This document shows positions 51,251-64,000 of a stretch of DNA of 64,000 bases, in pieces; the stretch's first letter is position 1; the number at the start of each line of letters is the position of its first letter. The notes beneath the pieces were generated by a model that saw only the letters and a program-made list of their open reading frames with translations, was not told the origin of the DNA and made no database searches. The DNA is taken from positions 124,347,927 through 124,411,926 of the forward strand of contig CM068367.1 in NCBI GenBank assembly GCA_034769895.1, written 5' to 3'. Source of the stretch: Magicicada septendecula. Taxonomy: Eukaryota > Arthropoda > Insecta > Hemiptera > Cicadidae. Both the position numbers and the translations under genes were made by a program.

Positions 51251-52297
51251 TATGTATGTATAAGAGAAACTCTGTATTATTAGTAAGGCATATATAGGCC
51301 TACTACTACTGATATCCTGGGTGTCCAAGCGGAAGATACCGAATCGCGTCCGTCACGATAGACGCAGCGTTCTCCCTGCGCACGCAGCTACTGAAACTCA
51401 GTTTTAGTTCTAGAAAGTTAATTCAGCTACAAAAAGTATAGTTAAGAATTCCACGGGAAAGCCACACATTGGCGCCTTTGATACTCAGGCACTTTGTACC
51501 TGAAAGGAAACATCGGAACGTCAAGAAACAGGTGACAGACAACGTGTTAGTTCAACAGGTGACACTCAAAAAGTGCCGTATCACTCAACAAAAACTTCGT
51601 TAACAACAACATCTGTATGTCAGTTATTACAACAGACCTGAAGTGTTGACACATATCGTTATCGCTAAAATCCGTACAGATTACACCTAAAGCAAATACA
51701 CTTTTTCACTGATACTTTAATTAGTCCTACGATGTAAAAAAAAATCAACGTAAACAGACACGCTTGTGCGCACATACTCTCAGCAGAAATAAATGTCTAC
51801 ACAAGAACAAGGTAGCTACATACTCGGTGCAACATAAAGACGGTAAACCAATCTGTTACTTCATTTAAAACAGTTATTTATGATTCACACGAACCTACAT
51901 CACACTTCTTTATTCGCAGTTCTTCTTCATAAATTTAATATCCCGTTAAAGTAAACAATGACCATTAGATTATTCGATTATTCGGGGTAATTGAGGGGAT
52001 TTAGATCCACGATCAATCGAAAAATTACGTTCAATTTACAGTCTTTTTAACGCATCATTAATGACAAACGTTTGATTGCATATTTTTTTACAGTAGATGA
52101 ACACTTCACTTGCTTGTGATGATGTTATTTATGGGTAAATCCTCCACTCGGACTACTACTATCGTAATAGTAATATTTTTGTGGTTGCTGTTACTTTACA
52201 CGTGTATTATACGTAGGGATGGAAAACAACAGATTGGCATTCAACAAATAAGATTCGCAATGTATAAATGGGTTCACCAATTTTCGCAAAAAAAAAA
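51251..52297. other. Spacer, nothing recognised
   Basis: Moderately AT-rich, no long frame and no repeat with a partner in this window. Confidence 0.4.
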
Positions 52298-52480
52298 TCG
52301 GGTTCACCGCGTACGCAGCTAATTTCGACATGCACTATACGTAGAAAATCAAAAATATCGGGTTCACCGCGCACGCAGCTAATTTCGACATGCACTATAC
52401 GTAGAAAATCAAAAATATCGGGTTCACCGCGTACGCAGCTAATTTCGACATGCACTATACGTAGAAAAAAATATCGGGTT
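52298..52480. repeat. 60-bp minisatellite, three copies
   Basis: Exact 60-bp period starting at TCGGGTTCACCGCG (52298, 52358, 52418). Copies one and two differ at one base (GTACGC versus GCACGC), and the third is shortened at its end. Because 60 is a multiple of three, both strands stay open with a 20-residue period. The open frames are likely accidental. Confidence 0.9.
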
Positions 52481-52529
52481 TTGACAGCAGCTGGCTTTGT
52501 CAGTCAGTTACCGTGAACGATTTCCTTAG

Positions 52530-52770
52530 TGCGAATCGAGTTATTGTTGAAGATTAGTGTAAAGTGTTTACTGTGCTGTAATTAGTGTGGAACTTTGTTA
52601 CTTGACACTATTTTTGCGTGAGGACAAATTTAGCTTGAATTATTGTGTACGAGTTGATTACGAATTGTTATTTGTGATTAATTAAAGCTGGTAATTAGTG
52701 TTTTCATTGGTGTCTGTACTTTGTTTTCCACTGCACCATACGACGATCAGTGAGACCGTCGTAACATTAT
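52530..52770 (+). repeat. Ancient dispersed repeat, copy 1
   Basis: Diverged homologue of 61990-62195. Shared segments include TTAATTAAAG, GTAATTAG, TTCATTGGT and a terminal hairpin ACGACGATC (52740-52748) / GACCGTCGT (52754-52762) followed by AACA. An initiator-like TCAGT lies ~240 bp upstream of the hairpin in both copies. Could be an LTR or retroelement leader. Unassigned. Confidence 0.6.
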
Positions 52771-53507
52771 ATAATATCTGGGTTATTATTTACATACACT
52801 GTTCACTAAAGATGCGTTGCTCAGTATATTACACATTCCAAGAAAATTATAGAATTCTGATAGAAGAAGATGAACTTGAAAAACTTAATTTTGAGGAAAA
52901 TTTGTTTTATAGTGAAACAAGACTTAGTTCACATTCAGTTTTGAAGTTAAACTAATTTTTATTTCATTTTATACAAACACAAGTTAATGAAACTATTATT
53001 ATAAGGATCTCTTCGTTAATTTTTATATTTTCATAATTAACGAACGCTTAGTTTTTGAACAATTATTTTAAATTTAATGTGTTCTAAATTTCTTTAAACA
53101 GGCCTATTTCTGTTTGACATTAAATTAACAGTGACTGTTTTAAAATGTACATCAACTGAGATTGTAGTAAATATTCCAGTACGATTTTTGTGAGTTTTTT
53201 TGTTTTTAAATGCAATTTGCTTTTTAGTCCAAACTAAAAAGACAAACTCTGCAAGTAAGACGGAGGCGTATGGAATTAGTGTACAATGGGAAAGTAGTTG
53301 TAATATAGGTACATGTTACAATGAGTGGTAGAGATATTATGAATGAGACGTACTAGCAATTATTGAGTAATGTAGCTGTGAATGATGTGACGAATGTGTT
53401 AATGTTGGTATAGGTGATTATAAGTTTTGTTACGCAGCGGACTCAAACGTTATATTATTATCTTAGTTGCGAGCGGAGCTAGCAGAAACGGCTCGTTAAA
53501 GGACCAA
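52771..53507. other. AT-rich spacer
   Basis: No recognised feature. One 85-codon frame (52698-52955) begins inside the repeat and has no known domain. Confidence 0.4.
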
Positions 53508-53975
53508 ATGTTGTGATCTAATGATTCGATGTTTGTCACACATGAGAGATGTTTTTAATAGGTGGCTGAAGGCCGCCGTTTCGATGCTTATGTGGAGGTA
53601 GAGAAGCGAGCGCAGAGGTCTGTCACATAGAGGGTTCAGTATGTAGAGTGTAAATATCCAAAAATGTGCACAGAGAAAGTTGATTGGTAGCAACAGTAGC
53701 TATATAAACACTGGAAACAAACAACCGTACGCATTATAGGTCGCGCAAGTGTTCCTGAATAAACTTTCCATCCTTACTGCGGTGTGCCAGCTAATGCGTA
53801 TTTCAAGTGTGCTCTTGAACACTGGGAGATTAGTTACCATGTGAACTTTAGTGTTACCATGTGAAACGCTACACCTGCTCGACTAGTGTAGGAACAAGTC
53901 GAAGGACGCTCTTGACTTTTCGAGATGGTTCCATCGTTCCAATATTAAAGACTATACGTTACTGTATTAAATAAA
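53508..53975 (+). promoter_or_regulatory. LTR-like promoter segment
   Basis: A TATA box TATATAAA (53701-53708) is followed about 50 bp later by a polyadenylation signal AATAAA (53758-53763), a spacing typical of the R region of retroviral-type LTRs. A direct repeat GTTACCATGTGAA occurs twice at about 53834-53866. A left border TGTTGTGATC (53508) is a guess. No coding region is attached. Confidence 0.35.
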
Positions 53976-53979
53976 ATAT

Positions 53980-53997
53980 AACCCCCGTCAGGGGGTT
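53980..53997. other. Strong G/C hairpin
   Basis: AACCCCC and GGGGGTT with loop GTCA, followed by TT. A similar hairpin with a CGTC loop lies at 57433-57454. Confidence 0.7.
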
Positions 53998-55164
<1,167 letters not shown>

Positions 55165-55578
55165 ACTAGAGCTGGTCACTCCAACGCTTCTTCGGGCGCC
55201 CAACGCCTCTCCGTCCTTTCGGTTTATAATTCCCAAGCTGTTTGGGAATGTGGCAGGCATCCAGTCGGTTAAGGTTTTCCAATAGTTTTAGCCGATACTG
55301 GGCATTTCTATCCAGTATACTCATAATATTCAGCTGCTCCCGTAAGTCGACATTCCTTTTGAGATCTAGAAGAGTATATTATAATGCAAAACTCTCATTT
55401 TGACCACTTGAATACGACTGGTTTGAATCTTCGTTAAAGTCCGATTATCAGATCCATAGAGAAGAGTTTGTGTTTTATAAGAAATGAAATCATCCAACCC
55501 GTCACGACATTCTGCTACGCGATTATAAGTAGGAAGTAGAGACACGGGAGCTGGATAAAAAGCAGCAAAGGTCTTCAT
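55165..55578 (-). pseudogene. LINE ORF2 C-terminal relic (first)
   Basis: The minus strand first reads QTLLYGSDNRTLTK, the post-catalytic region of jockey/RTE-like LINE proteins. After a frame break near 55370 it continues as LREQLNIMSILDRNAQYRLK, then HIPKQLGNYKPKGRR and GRPKKRWSDQL, the typical basic C-terminus. Reverse transcriptase motifs are absent, so this is a 5'-truncated insertion. It could be the same broad family as the RT at 26651-27790 but is a separate copy. Confidence 0.8.
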
Positions 55579-56604
55579 CCCCCAAAATTAATTGTTTAAC
55601 CTTGTAGCGCGTATTCAAATAATTTTGTACAAAATGTTTCATCGTCTACAATATTAGTGACAGCCTTTTATAATATTCAGTGAAACGCTATACAATTCTT
55701 CAGCAAACGCCGAACATTCTTTAATGCTTAATATTTAGTTTGACCGTTACATAAGCGATACATCCTTGAGAACAACAAATATTACCTTGTAACATACTAC
55801 TCAAACATTTAAATATTCTGTCAGTGGTGTTTCATTGAAGAAATCTCGTGTTCGCGCGCGCCCATTTTTCAACGATGTTTTAATGAAATGTTTCGTTTAC
55901 TAGCGTACAAATGACCTGTTCGTACTCGTTGCGTTTTTTCCATTTCGTCCTGTTAATTATCAGGTACACGACAATGTCAAAGCAACAAAACAAACATTGA
56001 ATTAATTATTACCACTGGACTAACACAAACGCTGGACATTTAAAAGTGAATCAAGGTTACATAAATAATCATGAAATACATTGAAAAAACGTACACAACA
56101 AAGCGTGTAGAACAGACGATGCTCGCAGCTGATTTTTGTGTGACAAATACTTCCGATCAGCTGTTCACAATTAACCGTGTTTATTTTTACACCGACGCTG
56201 TATCGATGACACCAATCAGCTGATCGATAGTTTTAACGTCTGTCGTGCTAGAGGAGACCAACTGCTGTTTATTTTTAAACTGTCAGCTGTTTCGTTGTCA
56301 CAGTGACACAATGCAGTCGGAAATGCGTACGTATGAGTACAATCAATTAAACTGTACCGCACTCGCCCAACCGTTTTTGTGCGTTCGCATACACCTGTTC
56401 CCATAACCCAGTTCCCGATTAATTGTGTGTGATACGCACGCCTGTGAATAATTAATTACTGGAATTATTACGCCGTGCTTGTGTGCCGTATGACGCTATT
56501 TGTCTGCTGTGCTAATATATATTAAACGTTTGTTTACTATTTATTTACGTTAATCGTCTGAACTCTGTGAGGCCTCTCAAGTGTATGTTTTACGTAACTC
56601 TGCT
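55579..56604. other. Spacer, nothing recognised
   Basis: CpG-containing segment around 55850-56450 with short frames only. Confidence 0.4.
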
Positions 56605-56965
56605 TTTCCGGTTTCTTCTTCTTCTTTTTCTTCTCAACCCAAACAAGAAGAAGAAGCTTGGTTGGTGGGCTTGCAATTTCTTCTCTTTCGTTGACAGTCT
56701 CTTCATTAGCACATACCTTCTTCCTCCGTTTATTTCATCCACGTCTGTCTGGGCCTTCCTCTCCCACTACGCCCCCAGATCAGGTTGGTGAACCAGTTTG
56801 AATGGCGTAACAGGTGACCAACCATCTCCTTCCCTCCACACAGTTCCAATCAGCGCCCGTCCTTAGACAGTGTCTCATCACTAGACACTTTTTCCCTTCA
56901 CGATATTCTTAAGGCCCTCCTCCGGCACCACATCTCAAAAGCTTCAAGGTAGGTTTTCCGGTGTA
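56605..56965 (-). pseudogene. LINE ORF2 C-terminal relic (second family)
   Basis: The minus strand translates with stops as LEAFEMWCRRRALRIS, then EMVGHLLRHSNWFTNL and GRGRPRQTWMK. This is the end of a jockey/CR1-type LINE protein (usual pattern FEMW..RRMLKISW and GHLLRH). It ends in an AAG-rich tail (56605-56655), consistent with a LINE 3' microsatellite tail. It belongs to a different family from the relic at 55165-55578. Confidence 0.75.
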
Positions 56966-57432
56966 CACGCATTTTAAATTAAGTCAACGCCAAACATTTT
57001 GCCCATTTTACGAAATGCGTCCTCAGTGGTTTGAGACATGTCTCATCGTGGAATGGGTGAAAAGTTTGGTGTTGACATAAATAAAATGTGTGTAGAACTG
57101 AAAAACGGAATTGGGACATAGAAATTTGGTACTCGTAGAAATAACAAGGTGACTTTGGTCGTGACTTAGTTATATTTGCAATCATGACTTAAAGGGATTA
57201 CAATACAACCATCAGATATGGAAAAGTCGCTCCAGGTTAACCTGAAAAAATCGCTCAATCTGTTGATTCATCATACGACTCACTGAATCGATCCATTCGT
57301 ATGTTAAGTGTATAGCTATGCCTTCTTATACACTCGTTCCTCATGGAAGGAAGAACAGCTCGGTACGTCTTCAGACTACCTCTACATTTTATGCTTCTGA
57401 AAAAGGATCGCTGTCAGCTGCGACCCAATTGT

Positions 57433-57454
57433 ATAAAACCCCGTCGGGTTTTAT
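57433..57454. other. Perfect 9-bp hairpin
   Basis: ATAAAACCC and GGGTTTTAT with loop CGTC, flanked on both sides by CAATTG. Confidence 0.75.
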
Positions 57455-58686
57455 ATTTGAAACCGGTCAATTGTGATCGAAAGTATCATTTTATAAGCTA
57501 CAGACACAGGCAGCGTCTGTGAAAGACGTATAAACAGATGAAGACTCACGTGTGGAATGGTAATGTGCTACGACAGTTTCCAGTGTCTACATACCGTTAA
57601 CGAACAATCAGCTTTCTCTGTGCTATCGTAAAATGAACTTTACGCTGTCGTAAGGTGGTGCCGATCGTTGCTAACAGTTTCATGTTATTATTATAATAAT
57701 ACAAAATTTACCATTATAATTCTATTCATAATAACCTAACCTAACAAAAGTATTGGAAGAAAGAGGTTACTCGCACAAATGAAAAAGTTACAAAGCCGAA
57801 ACCTTACCGAAGTTTGGAATAGGAACGTTTCTACTAGTTGACATGGATTCGGTCAGTTACGACCAAGTGAAAGTGTGGGGCGCAATGGACCGAGTAAGTA
57901 CAGGTAAAAACGTCGTTTCGTCGCAACTGATCAAGACCGCAGAAAAAGCCGTTTGTTCAGTTATATGACGAACGCTTATTAATTCTTAATGTGGGAGGAA
58001 GGGTGCGTTTTAAGTGTTTTCAATGGAAGTTCAACACAGAATTTATTTATCCTGACACGACACTTGTTTACGCCAAACGTATCGCTCTAGTATGACAGTT
58101 CTAAGCGTCAGACGGCGTTTTGCAAAAAAAAAAAATAAAATAAAAACGCGGGTGGCAAGACTGCTGTGTAATCCTCAAACGTAATTAATACTGTACACGC
58201 GGTTTCGTGTTTGTTATTGTTCGAAGATTTCAGACCGACTTGGGCTGTCTGTTCCAAAGGGTAGACGAAGAGAAATTTCGTCCGATCTTGTTTGAAATCA
58301 ACTTGGCAATACGTACAAACATTTACTCTGGGCAGTGGCCAGTTTTCGTTTTGATCGGTCGGTTGTCCCCGTTGTACCTGACGTCGGTGCCGATAGAGTA
58401 ACGAGTTAGATGATGAACCCAGTAAGTTAGTAAGATTGTTCTTCACCCTGAAGTGCGAAAACTTTCCTTTGCTTGAGACACATATTTTGTTTAAGGTCAG
58501 ATAGATAATGTTATTATTATATTAATATAAATATATTATTATTATCGACGGCTAATTCGATGTTCGCTTCTGAGCCTCGTTTCAAACGTCTGCCGTTACG
58601 AGTTCTCGCTACGTGTTTCGCAAACGTAGCGCCTTTTGGTCATGAGAATCTCTCGATCAAGCTGGGCTGACGTATACTCATTAGCA
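57455..58686. other. Spacer, nothing recognised
   Basis: Contains a 112-codon minus frame (58108-58446) with no recognised domain or repeat partner. I do not call it a gene. Confidence 0.4.
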
Positions 58687-58687
58687 A

Positions 58688-58880
58688 GGTGACGGTCATC
58701 GAGTGTTGTTGGCAATTTCGTCTCTTAACACTGTAAAACGCAGGCTATGCAGTGCACGTTAGCAAACGACTTAAATAGTATAGGCCTATAGACATCACTA
58801 CGTATGTCTGTACCAATTAATTTAATGATTAGTAGAGACGTTCATTGTTTGCCCTGATAGCTGTTTGACGTGACCTAGTC
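58688..58880 (+). repeat. Diverged direct duplication, copy 1
   Basis: Matches 59555-59770: GGTGACGGTC, TCATCGAGT, TTGTTGGC, CTGTAAAACGCAG and GGCTATGCAGTGCACGTTAG are shared, with indels between. A SINE lies between the two copies. Confidence 0.7.
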
Positions 58881-58984
58881 CCGAATCCATGATAGTTACA
58901 AGGAGCAAAAAACGTGTCATCGGACACTAACCACTGTACAATCCTGACAAGTTAATACACAGACTGAAACGTTATAATGTGAGT

Positions 58985-59170
58985 CAAAGAGGCGTAGTAA
59001 TCAGCGCATTCGCTTCCAAAGTCACGGGGATTCGAAGTCATCTCAACTCGGATAATTTCCACCAGCCGGTCACGAGGTTAATCCAATCATCAGGGTGGCT
59101 GGGAAAGTTTAAAGCCGTGGTCTAGCTGTGTTTGTGGCCACTTTGCCATACTTTTAAACCGTACAGCTAT
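58985..59170 (+). mobile_element. tRNA-derived SINE, decayed
   Basis: The head has an A-box-like TAGTAATCAGCGCATTCGC (58995-59013) and a B-box-like GGATTCGAAGTC (59029-59040) at tRNA spacing. An unrelated body (CCACCAGCCGGTCACGAGG and onward) follows. It cannot be a functional tRNA because it has no acceptor stem. No clear poly(A) tail. Confidence 0.65.
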
Positions 59171-59554
59171 TAGTATGTAGCCTGATCAACATTAACCCTA
59201 AAAATCCTGTCGATAATTTTATCTAATCCAAAGCTCTACGTTTGCGCTTGTATTCTGAATTGTGTGGAATCAATCGAGTTATTTCACCAGATGGAAACAC
59301 AACATTATTCGCACGAAGATTTGACATAACGCAACAGATTAGTTAGATTACAAACACTCAGAAAGTCTAAATCTTTTAAGGGATAAAACATAAAATTCGT
59401 GAACATAAATTATATGTTTAATGAAACGGACAAAGTGTGTTATTATAATGATTAAACTTACTTAAAATTAAAATGCTAACGACCGACTTATGTTGGGGAA
59501 CGGAGATCCAGATTTCACTGAAATTAATCGGATGGGTTAGGTCAACATTTGGCA

Positions 59555-59770
59555 GGGTGACGGTCTGAGGTCATCGAGTATTGTTGGCGACTTCGTCTCA
59601 TGGCACTGTAAAACGCAGAAGGCTATGCAGTGCACGTTAGAAAACGCTACATTTAAGAGCTTAATTAAACAGTATGTTACTATAGACAATACTATTATGT
59701 CTGTACTAATGAATACTTGAAACGTTAATTTAAATTTCTCCTGTACAGACAGCCGTTTCGTTTGGAACCT
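59555..59770 (+). repeat. Diverged direct duplication, copy 2
   Basis: Partner of 58688-58880, about 867 bp downstream. Confidence 0.7.
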
Positions 59771-60324
59771 ATACAGCTGGCAATCTGAAAACAAATGCCT
59801 ATCGCGGTGTAAACAACCGATTTACGCATCTGATTAGCTAATCGCAACTATTCTCGTCTACTGTCCTTAAACTGTTCCACACATTGTCTCTATAAACAGT
59901 CTGTTCCCTGTGTACACTTTCAGTAGTAAAATCTCTTAATTAAGATTTACAAAATAATACTGCGAATATATGATAACAGTGTGGTTGCAGAAAGACTTCC
60001 TGGAGTTGAAAAAAACGAGTTGGTCTTATTGCAAAAAATAACAACAAAACAGTTTTCGAATTAATTAACCTATATATAATATTCTTTGTTACTTCAACCA
60101 CTTTGAATTCCATTGTCAAGTTCATAGTGGCACTTTTTTAAATAAATGCCACTTAACAATATTAAGTGAATACCACATTGTTATAGCGTATACCATAAAG
60201 AACGTAAGATTGGGCGTAGCTGTCTCTGTGTTAGTTTGGTAGCACTGCAAATTTCGTTTTTTTTTCATCTGTTTATGTTACGATTAATTGTCGTGGAGCG
60301 TTAAACGAAAGAACGACGCGTTTT
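59771..60324. other. Spacer, nothing recognised
   Basis: AT-rich, no feature. Confidence 0.4.
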
Positions 60325-61200
60325 ATGGTGAAAAAGAATTACAAGGATGGAGAATGTTCCGCGGAAGCAGTTCGCAAACTGTGTGAAATTTTCGGTCAAT
60401 AAAAAAGCACCTAGTTAGAGACTGACTAAGAAATTGGAGGGAGGAAATAGGTTTGACTGTGGACATCGAGGAAAACTGGTGTAACTGTGCGCGGATTAAT
60501 CCTCCGGGCATCTTCGTGCTAGTTGGTCTTTTGTAAACTCTGCGATCGTAGAGAAATTGTTTACATGAAACTAGAGAGGTTCACAAAAAAATGACCATTC
60601 CGAGAAGCACCATGCAGTGAATTCTCAAAGGACCTCTGTGTCTGAATGCCTAGTAGATTCAGTCGACTCAAGAACTCAGCCAATAGACAATTCGAAAGGC
60701 TGAAAATTTGTGATTTGGTGGTGCGAAACTAAGAAGCGTAAGACGATTTTTCTACGAAAATCATCTTTAGCTATGGATTTCAACTGAATGGATGCGTTAA
60801 CACAAAACTGTCGGGTTTTGGCATTGCACGTACAACGAGCCACTTTTTAGAATGGATTTTTGGCTAGCTAAGTGTTTGGGTCGTACTTTTTTTTTTAAAC
60901 GAGGCTGCAATATCATAAGAGTAATGCCAATTGTTACCGAACACGATAATGGAGTCTTTGTTGCCTGAAATAGCAGCTGTGATTCTCGAAGACACGTGGT
61001 TTCAGCCGGGTGGTGCAACCTGTCACATTGTGTGAGAAAAGTACTGACGTCTTGAGATTTGTCACTCTACGACTTCTTCCTTTGGGGTTTTGAAATCTCT
61101 TGTTTTTGTTAACAACAATTCCTGGGTTCAAGGCAGAGACTTGATGTGTTAATGGCAAAACTGAGTAGCAATATGCGGAAAAGTCATCGAAAATTTAGTC
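60325..61200 (+). pseudogene. Mariner/IS630-type transposase relic
   Basis: The reading frame is broken many times, but landmarks are in the right order and spacing: an N-terminal HTH (SAEAVRKLCEIFG), RILKGPLCLN, a catalytic-region block QLNGCVNTQNCR, FQPGGATCH, and after a frameshift LYDFFLWG. This is the insect transposase group whose N-terminal domain is often annotated DUF4817. The expected acidic residue of the FQQDGATCH-type block is Gly here, so the copy is dead. GTGGGACACC at about 61347 resembles the right terminal repeat of such elements. The left one is not seen. Confidence 0.75.
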
Positions 61201-61989
61201 GCAAGAGGAAGAAACAAAGTCGCGAGGGACAGTAATCTCACATTAGATTCCACAATTAACCACAGTAAGTGCACTTGGTAGTAAAATTAAAATATCTGTA
61301 ATTTTTAAATGAACTGTATTTTTAATTAACATCTTGCGTTTCTTGTGGGACACCTTATATAGGCCTACACGAAATACCTGTCGTTACGGTATACGATATA
61401 TAAGTACCTACACTATACGCAGAACAGTAAGAACTGTCTAAAAAGAAATCCCCTAGCCTCTCCAATCCAATCCCTCTCTGATCTATCTGAAGTAAACCTT
61501 GCGTATATTACACGTTTTTACCACAGAAAAAAAAACCAATACCACGGGTTTTAGTGACCGATCTCTTCAGTGAAGTGAGTCAACTAAGACGATAGATAAA
61601 CAAAATAAACCAACTGTCAAAAGATGCACGCGTGGTGCAAGACGACCCGCGACGTGATCTCTACTAGGGGCTAGGACGCATGTTGCTATGACAATTACGT
61701 GACACTTAACGTGGCATCATTGGAGGCTGTTTCAGACGCGGTTCACTACTTGGCGCGTCTATGTCAAGGTCGTGCACTGACCTACAGTAGCTTCTAGCTT
61801 ATTCCACACCGCTGGTAATTACGCAACTATTCTCGACTGGTCGCCCGGAAAGTGGTAGATGTTCTGGAAACTCTGCTGGGTATATGTAAACGTCAGCAAC
61901 TTGCTTAGGAGTTCAGTTTAGACCTGATGATAATCAAGTGCGGAATCGAAGTTACTCTGGCGGTTTAGTGGGAAGTGATCGTCGAGTTA
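61201..61989. other. Spacer with initiator-like site
   Basis: GC content rises from about 61620. An initiator-like TTCAGTT lies at 61911-61917, upstream of the repeat that follows. No coding signal. Confidence 0.35.
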
Positions 61990-62195
61990 ATTAGTGCGTA
62001 AGTGTAATAAGTTGACAATTATTGTTGTGTGTTGGACATAGTTAACTTGAATTATTGTATAAAAAGTGCTTTGTTGGTTTATAACTGCTGTTTATGTCTA
62101 ATTAAAGTTTGTAATTAGCGACTTCATTGGTATCAGTTATTCTGTTTCCACTGAACAACACGACGATCTGTGTGACCGTCGTAACAATATCGTGG
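61990..62195 (+). repeat. Ancient dispersed repeat, copy 2
   Basis: Partner of 52530-52770 in the same orientation. The terminal hairpin ACGACGATC (62160-62168) / GACCGTCGT (62174-62182) has an identical stem, but the loop changed from AGTGA to TGTGT. Confidence 0.6.
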
Positions 62196-63329
62196 CAGAC
62201 TACATCGCCATATTTGGTTAATTATGGACCTGAACAGGAACAAGCATTGAAAAGAAAGAAAGAAATATTTTATCACAGCGCTCAATTATCTCATAAACTA
62301 ATGTCATGTGGCAACCGGTCGTAAAAGTTCTAAAAGGAGTTAGATGGTCGGTCGGAACCGCGAAAGGTAAAGTGAGATAGTTGTATGTTAGAAGTGTCGC
62401 ACGATACAGGTAAAACGTTACAAATACGGCCAGTGTAACGTTCCGAAAACCACATGATGAGATGCGGTTTAAATTTGCCTATTCAAATTCGACCATTTGA
62501 ACGGCCTTGTGCAGCGATGATGCAGATGCGATGTGCAGTGACGTTAAAAAGTATCCGAGAGACAATGATCCGAGCTACATATCGGTCCAGAGCTAAACCT
62601 TCTGATAACTGACATCTGTGAGAGGTGACCCCTGCCAATTTCACAACGGTTTGGGAGAATAAGTAAAGTTTATAACGCTCTATTAATATGCTTTCCTGAA
62701 TGGTGTTACGGCTTACACAAACAAGGACAGACACATACATTCATACATTATTTAATGAATAAAGTTTTATATTTATTTACCAGCTTGACACAGCATCAGT
62801 CGGTCTTTCGTATCCTTGGGAAACAGATTTGCTTACACGACTGCGGGTAATAAAACTCATTCATGCAAGACAGTACTGAGCAATTAAAATCAAGGAATCT
62901 CGTGGCAATAACATCGGTTCGCAGAAACGCTCTCGTAACATCGCGGACCTTCTTGTTCGTTCCTTTCCTTTCAATGAAAATACTATTTGAGTCTTGTCAA
63001 AATCGTTTTATTTGCGTTCCTCGTTAGAGCAATTTACACTACTGTTTGACGTGATCTGTTGGAAGTCTTTTTTCCTCTCTCTTGTTGTTTCAAACCTCGA
63101 AGTTGTTACAGTCAGAATTTTTGTTATGTCCATCTTAACGAATGCTCAGTTTTATCGGACAATTTAACTAGCTATGTATTATTCTTTTTTTTACAGAACT
63201 CACAGAATTTACATTAAATTAAGAATTCATTCCATTGTCTCTTTACTCTTTTCTTTTTAATGTCTTTTATGACTCGTTGGTTGACGAGTAAAAATGTTTT
63301 CATGTCACCTTATTGTTGTGCGGTGATAC
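62196..63329. other. Spacer, nothing recognised
   Basis: The 85-codon minus frame at 62483-62740 has no domain I can name. No repeat partner in this window. Confidence 0.4.
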
Positions 63330-64000
63330 TCAGTGATTCCTCGTCATGATCCTGAGTCCTGTGTCCTGTGTCGATCCTCCGTTGTCGTCTGATCCTCCTG
63401 CAGTCCGTCGTCCGGTCCTCCTGGTCCACTCAGCATTCAGATGGCTCGTACTGTGCTATCTCCATACTGCTGGCGTATCGACCTTGGATACTCCACCGTC
63501 GGGCATAGCCTTCGGCTGCAGATGTGTTCCAGTGAATGAGGGTCGAGGCTGGCGATCCTCGCTTATTTATACTGTCGGGCGCAAAAATCATGTTTCAACC
63601 GTTCTGTGCACGATTTATATTGTTATAGTTTGTCAAGCGTCCCTTTACAGATTCATTTATTTTTCGTACTGATTTTACTTTTATTAGCAACATGCGAAGT
63701 CGTTTGTTTATTACTCGATGTTCATACGATCGACAATTTGTTTTATGTATAATTATACATTAACAGTTTTTCTATACTTTAATTGTTCTTGTTTCTATTC
63801 ACTTTTATTTACACTTCATTAATATGTATCATTTGTTTCGCACTAGATTTTGCACATGTGGGCGTCTTTATATTACTAATAACGTGGCGTAATTTGTTTT
63901 GTCATATCTTACCCGCACTTACCAAAATTTCAGTGTTTTACGTTTCTAATTTGCGACTACTAAGTAGCTGCTTCCCGATCTCTTGTTTTTGTACACACGG
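63330..64000. other. Local GC-rich stretch, then AT-rich end
   Basis: 63340-63590 is CpG- and CCT-rich with imperfect GTCCTGTGTCC-type repeats and a TATTTATA. It could be a promoter or an LTR remnant. The 108-codon frame is low-complexity and unassigned. Confidence 0.35.

Noticed and set aside
58985..59060. Functional tRNA gene
   Set aside because: A- and B-box-like segments only; no acceptor stem and a decayed B box. Fits a SINE head.

Overview
This is eukaryotic, AT-rich DNA, most likely from an arthropod and probably an insect. The grounds are the non-LTR reverse transcriptase, the mariner/IS630 relics, the OTU-linked Gypsy-type integrase, long GT and GTCT microsatellites, and the lack of dense open reading frames. 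The species cannot be named from sequence alone. I see no intact host gene, no rRNA, no intact tRNA gene and no CRISPR array. Almost every short open frame lies inside a repeat.

Three blocks (1-24983, 31133-35412, 36608-47999; about 40 kb) are one composite element family in head-to-tail arrays. Each copy has the same plan. A 28-29 bp palindrome marks the 5' end. A conserved leader of about 100 bp follows, then a GT/GTCT microsatellite. Next comes a run of ~160-bp tandem units, then a unique tail (type A, A' or B) ending in a small hairpin (stem GTATGG/CCATAC, loop TTCT) and a T-rich end. This is the plan of DINE-1/pearl/mini-me type non-autonomous Helentrons (HINEs). No Rep/helicase is present. 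The first block also has a second level of order: seven element copies form an ~8.7-kb higher-order repeat that is itself tandemly duplicated.

Between the first two blocks (24984-31132) lie a decayed non-LTR reverse transcriptase (minus strand) fused to a minus-strand 5' end of the same element, a candidate small exon, an OTU cysteine protease frame, and a DDE integrase of Gypsy/Ginger type (all minus strand). Element 5' ends in opposite orientation bracket the OTU-integrase segment. Between blocks two and three are half of a ~94-bp inverted repeat and a small hAT-like MITE that contains a solitary copy of the element palindrome.

The right quarter (48000-64000) is a graveyard of diverged mobile DNA: three mariner/IS630 relics, two LINE C-terminal relics, a tRNA-derived SINE, two copies of an ancient repeat with a conserved hairpin, an LTR-like promoter segment, a 60-bp minisatellite and long AC/GAA microsatellites.

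The strongest new signals are sequence-level. The two ends of the array element match each other within each subtype (A with A, B with B). Two hairpins show compensatory base-pair changes. Tail B carries a hairpin with a hammerhead-like sequence context that recurs in a separate repeat at 49.4 kb.
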